Assembly (NCBI RefSeq): GCF_021596505.1
Contig: NZ_PJIZ01000013.1
Location: forward strand, 1 to 64,000
Direction of reading: 5' to 3'
DNA length: 64,000 bases
DNA from: Nostoc sp. CMAA1605
GTDB lineage: Bacteria; Cyanobacteriota; Cyanobacteriia; Cyanobacteriales; Nostocaceae
Shown here piece by piece: positions 63,373-64,000 of this stretch. Positions within the stretch are counted from its first letter, which is position 1. Each line of letters begins with the position of its first letter. The translations under genes were made by a program, and so were the position numbers. The notes beneath the pieces are model-generated. The model did not search any database. It saw only the letters and a list, made by a program, of their open reading frames with translations, and was not told the DNA's origin.

Positions 63373-64000
63373 ATGGGTAAGCAGCGTGTTCTTTCTGGAG
63401 TTCAACCAACTGGTAACTTACACTTGGGTAACTACTTAGGCGCAATTCGCAACTGGGTAGAAATCCAAGAACAGTATGATAATTTCTTTTGTGTCGTAGA
63501 TTTACACGCGATTACAGTACCGCATAATCCAGCGACATTGGCAGCAGATAGTTACACAATTGCCGCACTTTATTTAGCCTGTGGTATTGACTTAAAATAC
63601 TCGAATATCTTTATTCAATCCCACATTTCCGCCCACAGTGAACTAGCTTGGTTGCTCAACTGCATCACACCCCTGAACTGGCTGCAAGACATGATTCAGT
63701 TTAAAGAGAAAGCCGTCAAGCAAGGGGAAAACGTCGGTGCAGGTTTATTAATCTACCCAGTGCTGATGGCGGCTGATATTTTGTTGTATCAAGCCGATAA
63801 AGTGCCGGTAGGTGAAGACCAAAAACAACACCTAGAACTCACACGGGATATCGTCAACAGATTTAATCACCAATTCGCCAAGGATCAGCCCGTCCTCAAA
63901 CTACCAGACCCCTTAATTCGCAAAGAAGGCGCGAGGGTGATGAGTTTGACCGATGGGACGCGCAAAATGTCTAAATCTGACCCTTCAGAGTTAAGCCGGA
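63373..64000 (+). CDS. trpS: Tryptophan--tRNA ligase, N-terminal part (runs off window)
   Basis: MGKQRVLSGVQPTGNLHLGNYLGAIRNWV; LLIYPVLMAADILLYQADKVPVGEDQKQHLELTRDI; KMSKSDPSE. Confidence 0.95.
   Translation, partial: MGKQRVLSGVQPTGNLHLGNYLGAIRNWVEIQEQYDNFFCVVDLHAITVPHNPATLAADSYTIAALYLACGIDLKYSNIFIQSHISAHSELAWLLNCITPLNWLQDMIQFKEKAVKQGENVGAGLLIYPVLMAADILLYQADKVPVGEDQKQHLELTRDIVNRFNHQFAKDQPVLKLPDPLIRKEGARVMSLTDGTRKMSKSDPSELSR

Noticed and set aside
1-64000. rRNA or tRNA genes
   Set aside because: None recognised by eye; a dedicated scan such as tRNAscan would be needed to exclude a tRNA.

Overview
This is a cyanobacterial chromosomal segment, most likely from a heterocyst-forming Nostocales strain such as Nostoc, Anabaena or Trichormus. 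The evidence is dense HIP1 octamers (GCGATCGC), many heptanucleotide STRR repeats in the gaps between genes, and photosystem and NDH genes. Recognisable content includes precorrin-8X methylmutase, a Psb32/TPM protein, HppD, fused PyrF-PyrE, NdhI, an orphan PsaB paralogue, SSB, a fused peptide-ABC ATPase, a MalK-like ATPase, glycosyltransferases with a PIG-L deacetylase, a CHASE2-GGDEF-EAL protein, two TPR-CHAT loci (one disrupted, one intact), a filamentous-haemagglutinin-type exoprotein, a tandem CAP-domain protein, a 26-repeat CRISPR array with no cas genes in the window, and the 5' part of trpS. The best candidate for an undescribed system is a compact RiPP-like locus at 10.8-14.0 kb. It has two small paralogous precursors with DL(S/T)DEEL...GGC leaders and a shared C-terminal YDPNGSxRYxxxxRN(L/M) motif, followed by a fused E1-like/YcaO cyclodehydratase. 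Other notable items are a five-gene cluster of small secreted proteins at 33.7-37.0 kb, a zinc-ribbon/NYN fusion, C-run frameshifts in two large genes, and several MITE-like elements. All calls come from reading the sequence; no database search was run.
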